52,646 nucleotides of DNA, from the NCBI GenBank assembly GCA_015680685.1, contig MNCI01002656.1, positions 69,454 to 122,099 of the forward strand, written 5' to 3'. Shown one piece after another: positions 32,973 through 44,000 of this stretch. Under the pieces are notes generated by a model that saw only the letters and a program-made list of their open reading frames with translations, did no database searches and was not told the origin of the DNA. Position 1 is the first letter of the stretch, and the number at the start of each line of letters is the position of its first letter. The stretch is from Gnetum montanum (Eukaryota > Streptophyta > Gnetopsida > Gnetales > Gnetaceae). Position numbers and translations under genes: made by a program.

Positions 32973-34568
32973 TGTAATCGAAAACGTCGATGGCTAGAAT
33001 ATCGAGGGGTTCACAGGTGCACAACCTAACCTCGAGCCCGCACGAGGGCCTACTGGAGGCAGAGATGGGGTGCCCTAAACGATCTTGTTGATTGAACAAG
33101 GACTTTACCGAATAGAACAGGTACAATGTGGTTAGCTATGATGCTAATGTGAAATGGTGCTAAGTGTGTAAGTGGTGTTTGTGGTGTTAATGGAGTTGAT
33201 AGTGTCAACAGTGTCGAGCGTAGTCATAGGTGCCAGAGAGGGGTTACTGTAGTCAAGGGTTTCTGCGAAAATGAGGGTGCCGACGTGTGAAGACTGTTGC
33301 CCAAGGGTAGTTGTAACATAACAACACATTAAAAATAGGAAAAATGCAGAGAAAGTGCAAAAAATACGAGAAAGAAATGGAACACCACCCCAAATGGGGT
33401 TGAGCGTAGTTAACACTAAGAGGGGTTAGAAGGTATGCGATATACAACAGGCATAGTGGAGAGCGTAGTTATAGTCTTAGAGGTGTCTAGCCACGAAGAC
33501 TAGTGCTTATTGGGGTGTCTACATCTTGGGTTGGCCACCGCAGTGTACTGTGGGCTGTAGTGTTTTGTTGGGCTACAGTGGGGCTACAGTCGTCTGCAAC
33601 TTCGCCAAATGCTAACCTGAAAATTTGTCTATTCTTGATTTGCCAAAAATGCCAACAACGAAAATGTTGAGGGCACATGGTATTTATAGGGTTAGGTTTA
33701 GCGTGAAATGTGGAGTGGCTACCACGTGGCAGTGGGGACGATTGGGACTATGCCATAACCCAACTACGCTCTTCACTGAGGCTAGTGGTGTTATGCTTTG
33801 CTATGCTCTACCAGACTCTGCAAGACTGTGACTAAACTGCCAAATGCATGTATATGTGCTAAGAGAACCGCAATGTACCTAAAAAAAATGCAAGTTTGGA
33901 GACTACAATCCGGGACTACACTCTCCACTGTCTTATGTGGGGTTGAGTGTAGTTACAATTTGGGGGCAAAAAGGAGATACAACAAAAATGCATTTTGCTA
34001 ACTATGCTTGTCAAAGATGACTTGGAGCTGAGTTGAATGCCAGTGCTACGTTGTCAAGGCCTTTGGAGGCTGTTCTGGTTGACTATGCTCTAGACTAGGG
34101 AAGGGCGTAGTTCCACACTTAGAAGAAATTCTGCAAAAAAAGGCTATGTGCCGACTACGCTCTCCACAAGAGGCTAACTACACTCCCAACTAGGGATTCA
34201 AAACTTGCATAAACTAATCTGTAGTTGACTACACTTAACTACACTCTAGGCTGGTGAAGAGCGTAGTCTTGACACTTAGGAAAAAAATCTACAAGAACTA
34301 GGCCTTCATGCTAACTACGCTCTAGGGCAATGGAGGGCATAGCCTCAGCACTTAAAGAAATTTATAGCTTCTAGCTTTGTAATGACACTTAGAAAAAATT
34401 ACAAAACTAGCTTTTGTCTTGACTATGCTCTCTATTGGGCTAACTATGCTCTGAGGTAGTGGAGAGTGTAGTCCCAGCACTTAGAAAAATTTGCAAAAAG
34501 TGGTCTTGTGCTAACACTTAGACAAATTTGCAGTCAAGACCCTGTAGTTCAAATTTGATAGTGTTTCA
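32973..34568 (-). repeat. K 3' LTR, 1.6 kb
   Basis: On the + strand it runs from TGTAATCGAAAACG to TGATAGTGTTTCA. It is alignable over its length with 42351-43995 with moderate divergence (many transitions, small indels). TATA: CCTATAAATACC on the minus strand near 33690-33701. The part 33900-34520 is an imperfect array of hairpin words ACTACGCTC / GAGCGTAGT with CACTTAGAAAAATTTGCA spacers. Confidence 0.88.
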
Positions 34569-34569
34569 T

Positions 34570-34584
34570 TAGCCCTTCTTTATT
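34570..34584 (-). promoter_or_regulatory. K polypurine tract
   Basis: AATAAAGAAGGGCTA on the minus strand abuts the 3' LTR. Confidence 0.6.
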
Positions 34585-35540
34585 GACGTTTGGAGGAATG
34601 ACTTGAGAGACATTGACAAAGAATGACAAAACACCACAATAGACCTGGCACCAACATCATTCCTCAGTACCTAATCAAATGTCGCTTCATTGTGCTCAAG
34701 AGTGCTGTGGGTAGTGGTATGCTAGGAGTAAAAGGTGTAGGTAATTTGCTAGGGATAAAAGGGATGATGAGGTGTAAACAGGGTGTCATGATGCAGGATG
34801 TAGAGTTAGCACGATTGATAGTGACCATGGCACCAGGGTGGCTTGCCTCTGAAAATGTTGACTTCTCGTTGGAGTGTTCATGAGAGAGTTAGAGTGTAGA
34901 TTCAAGACTGGACTGGTTGTGAAATTGCAACATTGTTGGTTTACTTGAAGATGTTCTTTTCCCCGTTTTTTTTTCTTTTGCTTTTCCTTTTTTTTTCTAC
35001 GGGGTGAACCTGCTTGGGGTTTTACACTTTGCTAAATGCTAACTGCGGGGGTGCTTTCTATCAAGTGGACTGCGTGACACTAAATGGGCTTTGCTTTGAC
35101 GCTTGTGATACCACGTTGCATCTATAGGACAATTGTTTTCTCCCCAGGATAACTTATGTTACATCCACTTGGACTTTGACCAGCCAACAAAGACTTCCAT
35201 GGAACAACTTATGTTACATCTGCCTTAGGTTCTATGGTTTGACTTGAAGAGGGTGCCATGTAGTCATAGTGCGTAAGCATCAAAGGGGTTTGCAATCTTG
35301 ATTATGTGGGGGAATGCAAGAGTATCGGGACATAGGGGTAGATGTAGGTAGGCTGCAACGAGGTAATAGGGATGTGCACTCTTGAGAGGCTTAGCTAGTC
35401 CAATCATACACATCAGAGCAATGCGGTGACTTGCTACTATAATGAAAGGCATCTTTGCATGACTGCCTAAGGCTTCATCCTACAAACACAACTCTGAGAA
35501 GACAAAAAAAACCACAAAACACACAATGTAAATCAAATGT
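34585..35540 (-). other. K 3' region without coding sequence
   Basis: No ORF or domain recognised. Purely 3' untranslated-type sequence of element K. Confidence 0.5.
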
Positions 35541-36390
35541 TGGGGGTGAAGATGTTGCGAGTGCTCCAAAGGCTAGATGAGTTGCAAGTGCTTGAAAATC
35601 TAGTAAAATGCTAAGGGGTGATGATGCTTCAAGTGCTCGCAAGGACAGACCAGTTGTAAGTGCTCGAAAAGCTAGTAAAATGCTTGGGGGCGATGATGCT
35701 GCTATTGGAAAAATGAAGACAAATACATTAATTGTTGTATTTCCTTTTATGTTACATTTGATGTGGGGATGTGTTTTATCCCACATTTATTAGGATTGGG
35801 GTTTGGTCCTCATGTTTGTTCATAAATAGAAGGCTTGGGGTAGCCTTTAGCATGTGCTTTGAAGTGAAAGCATTGTATCAAGGTTTTCCCTTGGAGACAT
35901 GAGTCTTGTTGGTGTTGATCTGAGATCTGTTGGAATAATAGATTAGGTGTTTGGAAAAGTTACAAGGACGACTTGTGTCCTGAGGATTTGAGAAGAATAG
36001 AAGGCAGATTAACATTGTTGTGGAAGTAGGGTAAAAAGGGCCCGAACCACATAACTCTCTATGTTCTTGTGCTATTTTTACTGTTTCCATTATGCTTGCA
36101 TTTTGTTATCACAGCAAATGTTTGCTAGAGTTTAGAATGTTTTGAGAGTGATTTATAGTGTTTCTTGACTTGCTACACCGCAATATTTTTTCTCTAATGA
36201 TTTATTCAGATCTGTAGGGTTCTAATAATTTCTCTAGAGCATTTGTAGTGTGTTTTCATATCTGATTATAACAGCTGCAAGTGCTCCAAAGGTTGCGTCG
36301 GTGGCAAGAGCTCAAAAAATCAGTAAAATGGTAGGGGGTCAAGATGCTACATGTGCTCCAAAGGCCGCATCGGTTGCAGGTGCTTCATTC
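35541..36390. repeat. 72-bp tandem repeats of K, split by a copia-like solo LTR
   Basis: Two and a bit units lie at 35541-35702 (GATGATGCTTCAAGTGCTCG, then GCTAGTAAAATGCT...), and more lie at 36274-36390 (GCTGCAAGTGCTCCAAAGG, GTAAAATGGTAGGGGG). The + strand frame would encode a repeated 24-residue motif, DDASSARK...VVSARKASKMLGG. That frame is antisense to the element, so coding is doubtful. Confidence 0.65.
35703..36273 (+). repeat. Copia-like solo LTR with target duplication GCTGC
   Basis: 571 bp between two copies of GCTGC (35698-35702, 36274-36278). It starts TATTGGAAAAATGAAG (TG worn to TA) and ends GATTATAACA, with a TATA-like CATAAATAG near 35821. Removing it restores the 72-bp repeat unit. 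The superfamily is inferred from the TGTTGGA...ACA ends and length. Confidence 0.7.
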
Positions 36391-36499
36391 TGGGATTGCA
36401 GTATCCCCACCTGCTTGATGTAGAAAAGAGTGGGGGGGAGGGAGGGGGAGTTAGAGTTATAATCGCTCACTTGCTTGTAGAATTATGCATGGCTGACCA

Positions 36500-37375
36500 T
36501 GAACCCAGTTTAAGATCTTGGTAGACTGTAGCCATACTAGTTTAAGGTGTTAACAAACCATGGTGTGCTAGTTTATAGTTCTAGCAGACTACTGTGTGCT
36601 AGTTTAGTGTCATAGCAAACGAATGCTATGCCAATTTAGTGTCATGGCAAATGTGTGCTATGCTAATTTACCATAATAATAGATATGTTATGCTAGTTTA
36701 ACATTGTAGCAAACAAGCTGCTGTGCCAGTTTAACGTCGTGACCCAAGGAAGAGCTATGCTAGTTTAGCGTCATGGCTGATGAATGCTTACCATGTTGAA
36801 TTGATGTGTTGTGCTACATGTTAGGCATAGTACGACTTCCTGCAAAATGGACTAGAAAAAAATGTCTAATGACACCTGTTTTAATGAGGTGAATATGCAC
36901 ACATGAAGAGAAAGCAATGCAATGAAATTTGCCTAAGTATGCATGTATGCTATTAAGGAAGGTAAACATGCTTGGTGCTAGTTTTAGGCCTCGGCAAGCC
37001 ATGTGCATGCTAATTTTAGGTCTTAACAAACTGTGTTGCTAGTTTAAGGTTGTTTTGGGCCACGACTGCTAGTTTAGGGCCATTCTAGGCCACAACAGTA
37101 GTTTAAGATCATTCTAGGCCCCAACGATAGTTTAAGGCCATTTCGAGCTATGCATTGCCAGTTTAAGGTCATGGTGGGCTACAAATCGCTAGTTTAAGGC
37201 CATGGTGGGCCGCAACTACTAGTTTAGGGCCATTTTGGATCATAGTAGTAGTTTAAAGCCATTTTGTGACCCAACAGTAGTTTAAGGCCATTCTAAGCTA
37301 CACATTGCTAATCTAAGGCCATGGTGGGCTATACATTGCCAGTTTAAGGCCATGACAAGCCATTTATTGCTACCT
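36500..37375. repeat. About 31-bp tandem array (about 20 units) in the K 3' region
   Basis: Degenerate units of 28-34 bp have the consensus core GCTAGTTTAAGGCCAT. A first group (36520-36790) has TAGTTTAGTGTCATGGCAAA variants. After a 170-bp interruption (about 36795-36955), a second group (36960-37375) has TTTAAGGCCAT(T/G)(C/G)TGGGC variants. 3' UTR tandem repeats like this are known from Tat/Ogre-lineage elements. Confidence 0.8.
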
Positions 37376-37652
37376 CTTATTTTTGTGATTTTAGTTTTTA
37401 TGATTTTTATGTGTTTTGATGTTTTTTATGCATGCAAGCAAATGCATTAAAGCAACAATGGCAAGAACGTAAACTAATCTATTGATTGCATAGGTGATAC
37501 AAACAGTAAGCTAAGCAACTAAACTAAATGCAAATAATATGCTACAGTAGTAATGCAACGCAAGTGGGGAGCAAGATAGAGGGTGTGGGGAAGTGAATAG
37601 CGAGCAAGTTCCTAGCGTATTATCAAATTAAGGAGGTACCTTAGTTGTGTAG

Positions 37653-38300
37653 TTACTTCCTAATCCAGTGTGGATTAGGGGGTGCATAGGGCCTAGATTG
37701 CACTATTCGATATTCTCCTTGACCCTCTCTTGCTATGTTGAAGGGCAATTCTGCCCATAGGGCATCTCCCAAAAAGCCATTGGCTTCTACGGCCTCTTTA
37801 GATGCGTCGGCCTTATGCATTTCATTGTCTTTTGAAGGTGTGTCATTAGGGAATTCAACCTTTGACCCTTGCTCCATTTCTATGTTGTTGATAGCTAAAG
37901 GAATGACATTATCACTATGGATGATAACTTCACCAACTTTGTACGAAAGGTGGATTTCCTGATGGATCGAGGAGAAGATGGCCTGTAGTTGGGCTAGCCA
38001 AGGCCTTTCTAATATTAGGTTAAATTCTAGCATCTCCTCTATAATGATGAATTTAGCAATGGTGGGGAATTGCTCCCCTACCACAAAGGCTATGGTTACT
38101 GTGCCCTTGACAGTGACATGTGATTCATTGAAGGATTTTAGGCACATGATTTTCCATGGCTTGATTTGGTTTGTGAGGCCTAGCTTATCGACCATGGTGT
38201 ATGGTATTACATTTGTTGTCGCACCATCATCAATGTGCACCCTGTGGATCTTGCATTGCTTGACGCATATGGTGATGAACATGGGGGTTGTTATGACCTC
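37653..38300 (-). pseudogene. K aspartic protease, open frame
   Basis: A 209-codon frame contains HRVHIDDGATTNVIPYTMVD, a retropepsin active site with D-D-G-A in place of D-S/T-G-A, flanked by KLGL and FNLILERPWL. The catalytic first Asp is retained. It ends in PYAPPNPHWIRK and a stop. In Tat/Ogre elements RT would follow; here it does not. Possibly still functional as a domain, but gag upstream is broken. Confidence 0.7.
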
Positions 38301-39933
38301 CCCTCGCTCACGGTTGACCTTGATTGCCTCATCACAAAATGCGAGGGGTGCGGAGCTTGATTCCTACGGTGAAGGAGGCAACATCACAACGTGGATGGAA
38401 TTATCATTTGTTGGGATTTCCCTTGTGACAGGAATGGAGGACAACATCTGCACCAGTGCTTCTTGGTGGGCAGATGAGATCATGACCAAGTCATATAGGC
38501 TCAATGTTGTATTTTTTTGCTTAAGCGCTTGTTTAACCTAGGCCAATGCATCTGTGAAGTTTTTGCCATCGGCCATTTTTTTGGCCTTAACCTCCCTCAT
38601 GTGGCCTAAGAGACGGATCTCTCATAGAGGGGACTTGGGCTTGGTTTTCTTGGCTTATTTGGAGGCCTTAGTGCTCGATTGTGGTTTGTTCGTTATGACC
38701 TTTTTAGTTGCTTCGGCCATAGGGATTGCAGAGATAGGGACCGGCTTTGGCAAACCAAGCGCTCTTTGGTCTCCTTGTTGTCTATCCATTTCATCTGTGA
38801 GATGTTCGTTAGGCCTCTTACGTTGACATCTACTAGGTCTACCAATGCTATCGGTGGGGTTGAACCTTGGATGAGAAGGGGCCGATGTGTTGCCCACTAC
38901 CGAGCTTTATGTAAGTGAGGGGCCAACATGTTGTGGCACTCTAACAACAAAGGGTGGCTGAGTAGTTGTTGTTGCGACATGCTATGGGACCTTGACTACG
39001 AAGGGTGTTGTGGGTGCCCAAGGTGGCACTCTAACAATGAAGGAGGGCCTCGAACTTGTGGAGGCTATGGGGACCCTTACACTACTAGAAGGCACTCGGA
39101 CCACAAAAGGCTACTACATTGGTTTTGACTTGCCACCCATGCTTATGGTATTTATGGCATAGCCAACATCACTCACGTTTAAAGGGTCATTGTACACCCT
39201 CATGGATTAGTTTTGGGGCCTAATCAGGTTTACCGTGTTAAGCATTAATTCACCCCTATCTATCATCCTTTATAGATCGTCTTGCAAAGCTCAACAGAAG
39301 TCCCTGCTATGACTGGACAACTAGTGGTAATGACAAAATTAGTCAAGCCTGAAGTATTGTGGGACCAGGGGCCCATTTGGTGCTACTAAGGAAAGATTCC
39401 TTAGTAGCTCGTAGTACCTATCGTGCCTTTTGTAGGCATCCTCAAACATTTGCGTATGTTGGATACACCCAGCTTTCAATAGTTGATCCAGTAGTTTTGA
39501 GGGTTTTAGTTGCAACGAGGTATACTTTGAGCGATCTTTGCACTCAAAGTTGGACCTTTGCCTAACTTGTGTCATGGCCATTGCAAATGCAGGTAAGTTG
39601 GTTGCCTGGGTGCCAAAGTTGGTGGCTTTGTGAGCTGGGGCAGCCCTCAGTTGGTTGTTTTACCCTATGTGGCTACCACTATCGCTGTTGCATTCTACTT
39701 TCTCGCATGCTGGTTTTTATAGGCCATGTCATTACTAGCTTTAGTTGCATCTTGTATGTTTTTGGTCTAGGCAAAGGCTTGGCTTAGAGACTGTGAAGCC
39801 AAGTAGTATAGTTTTGACTTTATGAAGTCATTAACTACACCCTTGAAGATGGCCAAGAGGTGCATCTCAGCAATTGGCTCTCTTATGTTATTTAACGAGG
39901 CACTCCAGTGTTGGATGAATTTTTGTACAAGCT
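38301..39933 (-). pseudogene. K gag, C-terminal part
   Basis: Frames at 39967-39767 (KLVQKFIQHWSASLNNIREP) and 39581-39339 (LLKAGCIQHTQMFEDAYKRH) read like the mid and C-terminal gag of Tat/Ogre elements. Next come FCHYH, SSHSRDFC and MIDRGEL, a CX2H-type zinc-binding part. Frames are broken by stops. The first part is split from the rest by the solo LTR at 39934. Confidence 0.65.
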
Positions 39934-40575
39934 TAATGAGTGGCAAGGTACCCCTACACTCAACCATACAAATATGAGCATAACACGCATGTTCCGGTCG
40001 AACTCCGCAGACTGGTTAATTATTCGTTGTCTTTCCAGACTTACTTGTATTTGTCACGGTGTATGGTTAAGTAAGTCTGAGGTATATGATTTTTATAGCT
40101 TTTCTGTTTTATCTCCTATGCTAGTGAGGTGAAGGGTTGAAGAGACTAATTGACTAACTCTAACTAACTAACTAAGCCTTAATTAACCTAGCGTCAACAT
40201 CTGTTCCCACTTACTGTTCACACCCTGAACCAATGCAACCGTGGTTACCAAACGCTAGTCGTTGCTNNNNNNNNNNNNNNNNNNNNNNNNNNNNNNNNNN
40301 NNNNNNNNNNNNNNNNNNNNNNNNNNNNNNNNNNNNNNNNNNNNNNNNNNNNNNNNNNNNNNNNNNNNNNNNNNNNNNNNNNNNNNNNNNNNNNNNNNNN
40401 NNNNNNNNNNNNNNNNNNNNNNNTGCTAGAGTTTCACTAAGGGTCTAGATCTAGATGAGAAAACAAGGGAGAGCCGCCTCTTATTTATAGATATGATGGT
40501 GCACCGCGATATCGCGAGGGATGAAGCGATATCGTGTACGCGATATCGCGTGGAATGTGATATTGCGTCCCATCA
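39934..40575 (-). repeat. Solo family A LTR in K gag (duplication AAGCT, contains N gap)
   Basis: It starts TAATGAGTGGCAAGG (TG worn to TA) and ends GCGTCCCATCA, flanked by AAGCT at 39929-39933 and 40576-40580. U3 has GCGATATCGC palindromes (about 40507-40568), the same words as N1. TATA is near 40481-40490. The N gap (40267-40423) removes the middle; the family size of about 815 bp suggests the true gap is larger than drawn. Confidence 0.85.
40267..40423. other. Assembly gap (157 N)
   Basis: A run of 157 N inside the solo LTR. Compared with the full LTR of about 815 bp, roughly 330 bp are expected here. Confidence 0.95.
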
Positions 40576-40580
40576 AAGCT

Positions 40581-41805
40581 TTAGGTGGCCCTTCTTGATC
40601 TACATTAGTTGGTCTAGGGTGGTTTCAAACTTCAAATTGTACTTGAAGCACATTACAAACTAGCTCAGAAGGTTCTCCAAAGAGGAGATAGAGCCCCTGG
40701 GTATTGCATGGTACTAGTTTAGCACCTTGCCAGTAAGTGACATGGCAATAACGTGTATGATGTTGTGTGGCCATGCTTGCAGTAGTAGGCACATAGACCT
40801 AAATGTCACCAGGTGTGCATTGGGGTCTCCTTCACTGTTGTACTTGGTGAATTAGGGCAATGGGATTCCAATTGGCAGAGTTAGGGGTGGGACCACAAGA
40901 ATTATGGGGTCATCCTAGTAGAAGTCCACTACCTTGACAATTTCAAAGGAAGTAGCTTTGAGTTGCCTCATCTCCTCCATCAAACTTTGCATCAACTAGA
41001 ACACTTGATCCAAGTTTTCAGATGTGTTAGCTAGTTGCATTAGCTGTGTTGTCTACTATGTTGGTTGTACAGCCCAAGGTCGAATTGCCAGTTGCAGAGC
41101 CATGTGACACGGTTGATGCATTGGCTGTGCTATGGGCATGGTGACTAGGGCAAGCCACACACGCATGGGTTGAACTGACGCCTAGGAAACCCATGAAACA
41201 AGCAAGACGTAGAGTGCTTGAGTCGTTTGGGGCCTGGAGATGGGCCCTGTGTGGACGTAGGGCTAGGCTAATGTGATTGCTATTGGCAAAGATGGCTAGG
41301 CCAGTTGAGATGATGTCATGAAGGGCAAGTTAAATAGAGCTATTGTATCATATTGCATGTATTGTGTTTGATGCATGGCCACTACAGGCATAGATCTAAG
41401 CCTAATGGACTAGGAAGGTGATGCTGATGCTATGACCATCTCGGGGAGAATAGGTGAATTGAATTAAGGGGGGGGGAGGGGGGGGTCAGACTGGGGAGTG
41501 GTTATTGGAAGATGGTGTGGAAGGCCTCTCATGTTTGGAGTGAGCTTCGAACTCATCTTCTTCCTCTTGTAGGGCTTCCTTATAGTCAGTTCCCACATCA
41601 TGCTCATTTGCTCAAATGAGCTAGGATAACAACCGATGGTGGGACTCTATGAGTTGGATGATGTTGAATGAGGAAGGGATATACTCTTGTCCATCCCAAT
41701 GGATTAGTTCAAAGTCCTGTTTTGCCTCCATGTCAAGGCGATCCATGAGTAACCCTACTTGGATTTTTGCACATATGAAGTTGTATTGTTCATTGTTGAG
41801 CACGA
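40581..41805 (-). pseudogene. K gag, N-terminal and core part
   Basis: A frame at 41803-41621 starts MLNNEQYNFICAKIQVGLLM, and a Pro-rich stretch follows. The core at about 40890-40590 reads FTKYNSEGDPNAHLVTFRSM, MSLTGKVLN, YHAMPRGSISSLENLLS and FKYNLKFETTLDQLM, matching gag of Tat/Ogre-type elements (F-G-DP-AHL pattern). Stops interrupt it. It also contains a 25-bp run of G with one A near 41467-41487 on the + strand. Confidence 0.7.
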
Positions 41806-41990
41806 CATACTTTGGGTCCTAGTCGCATAGCCTAAGGGATTGCCTTGACTCTACCACAGTAGTAGGGTGGTCAATCTTATTTTCTTATTGGGTGGGCAAG
41901 ACGACTAATGTGCTCGAGATTAATGTTGAAGGTTGCTCGGAACTCATGTATGCAAATTAATTTGCAAGATTGCAAAGGTTGCTAGTTGTG

Positions 41991-42097
41991 GAAAAATGGC
42001 TAACTTTGGAGACTATAGAAAAATGGCTAACCCTGGAGACTACAGAAAAATGGCTAACCCTGAAGACTATAGAAAAATGGCTAACTTTGGAGACTAT
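41991..42097. repeat. 27-bp tandem repeat, four units, in the K leader
   Basis: Four copies of GAAAAATGGCTAAC(T/C)(T/C)TGG plus AGACTATA, an exact multiple of three. The + strand reads MANPGDYRK repeats. They lie between the primer-binding site and gag. Three copies of a GTTGAGAG-containing unit follow (about 42105-42165), continuing the GAGAGC words of the LTR. Confidence 0.75.
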
Positions 42098-42326
42098 GCT
42101 CTGTATGTTGAGAGCTAACTATGCTCTTCACGTTGAGAGCTAATTACACTCTCTACGTTGAGAGAATGGAGACTTAGGAAAACAATGGAGAGAAGTGTGA
42201 TTTGGGTTGCTACATAGGGTCCCAAGGGGATCGACTATAGGGTCCAATCTACACCCACAGGTTGATAGATAACTACGATGCAGAAAGCATGCAAGACAAC
42301 CACAACAAAGTCCAAAAAAGTGGTTT

Positions 42327-42345
42327 GGCCCTCCTTCTGGCACCA
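42327..42345 (-). promoter_or_regulatory. K primer-binding site
   Basis: On the minus strand TGGTGCCAGAAGGAGGGCC lies five bases after the 5' LTR end ATTACA. I do not assign the tRNA. Confidence 0.65.
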
Positions 42346-42350
42346 AAAAT

Positions 42351-43995
42351 TGTAATGATCGAAAACATCAATGGCTGAAACACCGAGGGGTTCATGGGTG
42401 CACAGCCTAACCTCGAGCTTGCGCATTGGAGGATGAGATAGGGTGCCCTGAATGATCTTGTCAATTGAATAGGAACTTTACTGAATGGAATTGGGGTGTA
42501 GCATGGTTAGTTGCAATGCTTATGCAAAATGGTGCTAAGTGTGTAAGTGGTGTTTGTGGTGTTAATGGAGTTGATGGAGTTGATGGTGCCAACAATGTTG
42601 AGCATAGTCACAGGTGCCTGAGGGGGGCAAGCGTAGTTAAGGGTTTTGACAAAAATGAGGGTGCCGACATGCAGAGACTGTTGCTTGAGCATAGTTGTAA
42701 TGTGACTACACATTTAAAATAGCAAAAAATCCAAAGAAAATGTGAAAAATGCAAGAGAGAGAAATGGAACATCGCCCCAAATGGGGTTGAGCATAGTTAA
42801 CACCAAGATGGGTTAGAAGGTACGTGATGTACAATAGGCACAATAAAGAGTGTAGTCACAATCTTGGAGGTGTTTGGCCACAAAGACTGGCACTCGTCGA
42901 GGTGTCTGCGTCTGCTAGGTTGGCTGCCGAGGTGTACCATGGGCTATGGTGTTCTGCTAGGTTGTGATGGGGGTATCGTCGTTTGCAACTTCGCCAAATG
43001 CTAACCCAAAAATTTGTCTGTCTTTGATTTGTGAAAAATGGCAACAATGAAAACGTTGAGGGCATAGAGTATTTATAGGGCTAGGTTTAGCATGAAATGC
43101 AAAGTGGTTGCCACATGTTAGTGGGGATGGTTGGGACTATGCCATCACCCAACTATGCTCTCCACTGAGGCTAGCAGTGTTGTGCTTGGTTATGCTCTAC
43201 CGGACTTTGCGAGATTGGGAGACAGTGACTACATTGCCAAATGCATGTATATGCACCAAGAGAACCACAATGTATGTGAAAAAAATGCATATTTGGAGAC
43301 TACGCTTTGGGACTATGCTCTCCACTATCCTACATGGGAATGAGCGTAGTTACAATTTGGGGATAAAAGGGGGATATAACAAAAATGCATTTTGCTAACT
43401 ACACTTGTCGGAGGTGAGTTGGAGTTGAGTTGAATGTCGGTGTTGCATTGTGGAGGCCTTTGGAGGTTGTTCTAATTGACTATGCTTAACTACACTCTAG
43501 ACTAGGGGAGAGCATAGTCCCACATTTAGAAGAAATTTGGCAAAAAATGGCTATATGCTAACTACGCTCCCCACGGGAGGCTGACTACACTCCCAAGTGG
43601 AGGTGAGCATATTCCCAACACTTGTCAAAACTTGTACAAGCTAACTTCTAGTTGACTATGCTGGACTACACTTTAAGTTGGTGGAGAGCGTAGTCTCAAC
43701 ACTTCGAAAGAAAATTTGCAAGAATTGGGCCTTCATGCTAACTACACTCTAGGGTAGTGGAGAGCGTAGTCTCAGCACTTAGAGAAATTTGCAACTTCTA
43801 GCTTCATGATGACACTTAGAAAAAATTGCAAAACTATCTTTTGTCTTGACTACGCTTTGTACTGGGCTCACTACGCTCTAGGGCAGTGGAGAGCGTAGTT
43901 CCAACACTTAGAAAAATTTGCAGAAAGTGGCCTCGTGCTAACACTTAGACAAATTTGCAATCGAGAAGCTGTAGTTCAAATTTGATGGTGTTTCA
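42351..43995 (-). repeat. K 5' LTR, 1.65 kb
   Basis: On the + strand TGTAATGATCGAAAAC to TGATGGTGTTTCA. Homologous over its length to 32973-34568. TATA: CCTATAAATACTC on the minus strand near 43067-43080. The hairpin word array lies at about 43290-43950. Confidence 0.88.
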
Positions 43996-44000
43996 ATGAG

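Larger units (their letters stand above)
32973..43995 (-). mobile_element. Complete Tat/Ogre-like gypsy element K, gag-protease only
   Basis: 11.0 kb on the minus strand. It has 5' LTR 42351-43995 and 3' LTR 32973-34568, and ATGAG directly on both flanks (32968-32972, 43996-44000). A primer-binding-like TGGTGCCAGAAGGAGGGCC follows the 5' LTR. Gag and protease are recognisable, but no RT, RNase H or integrase is found between the protease and the 3' LTR. That interval instead holds tandem arrays. Two solo LTRs are nested inside (35703-36273 copia-like; 39934-40575 family A). The lineage assignment rests on gag and protease motifs. Confidence 0.88.

Noticed and set aside
36500-37375. CRISPR-like array
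   Set aside because: Units are diverged and contiguous with no spacers, and the context is a plant retroelement.
37978-38541. + strand open frame of 187 residues opposite the K protease
   Set aside because: Antisense to a recognisable protease frame; no domain.
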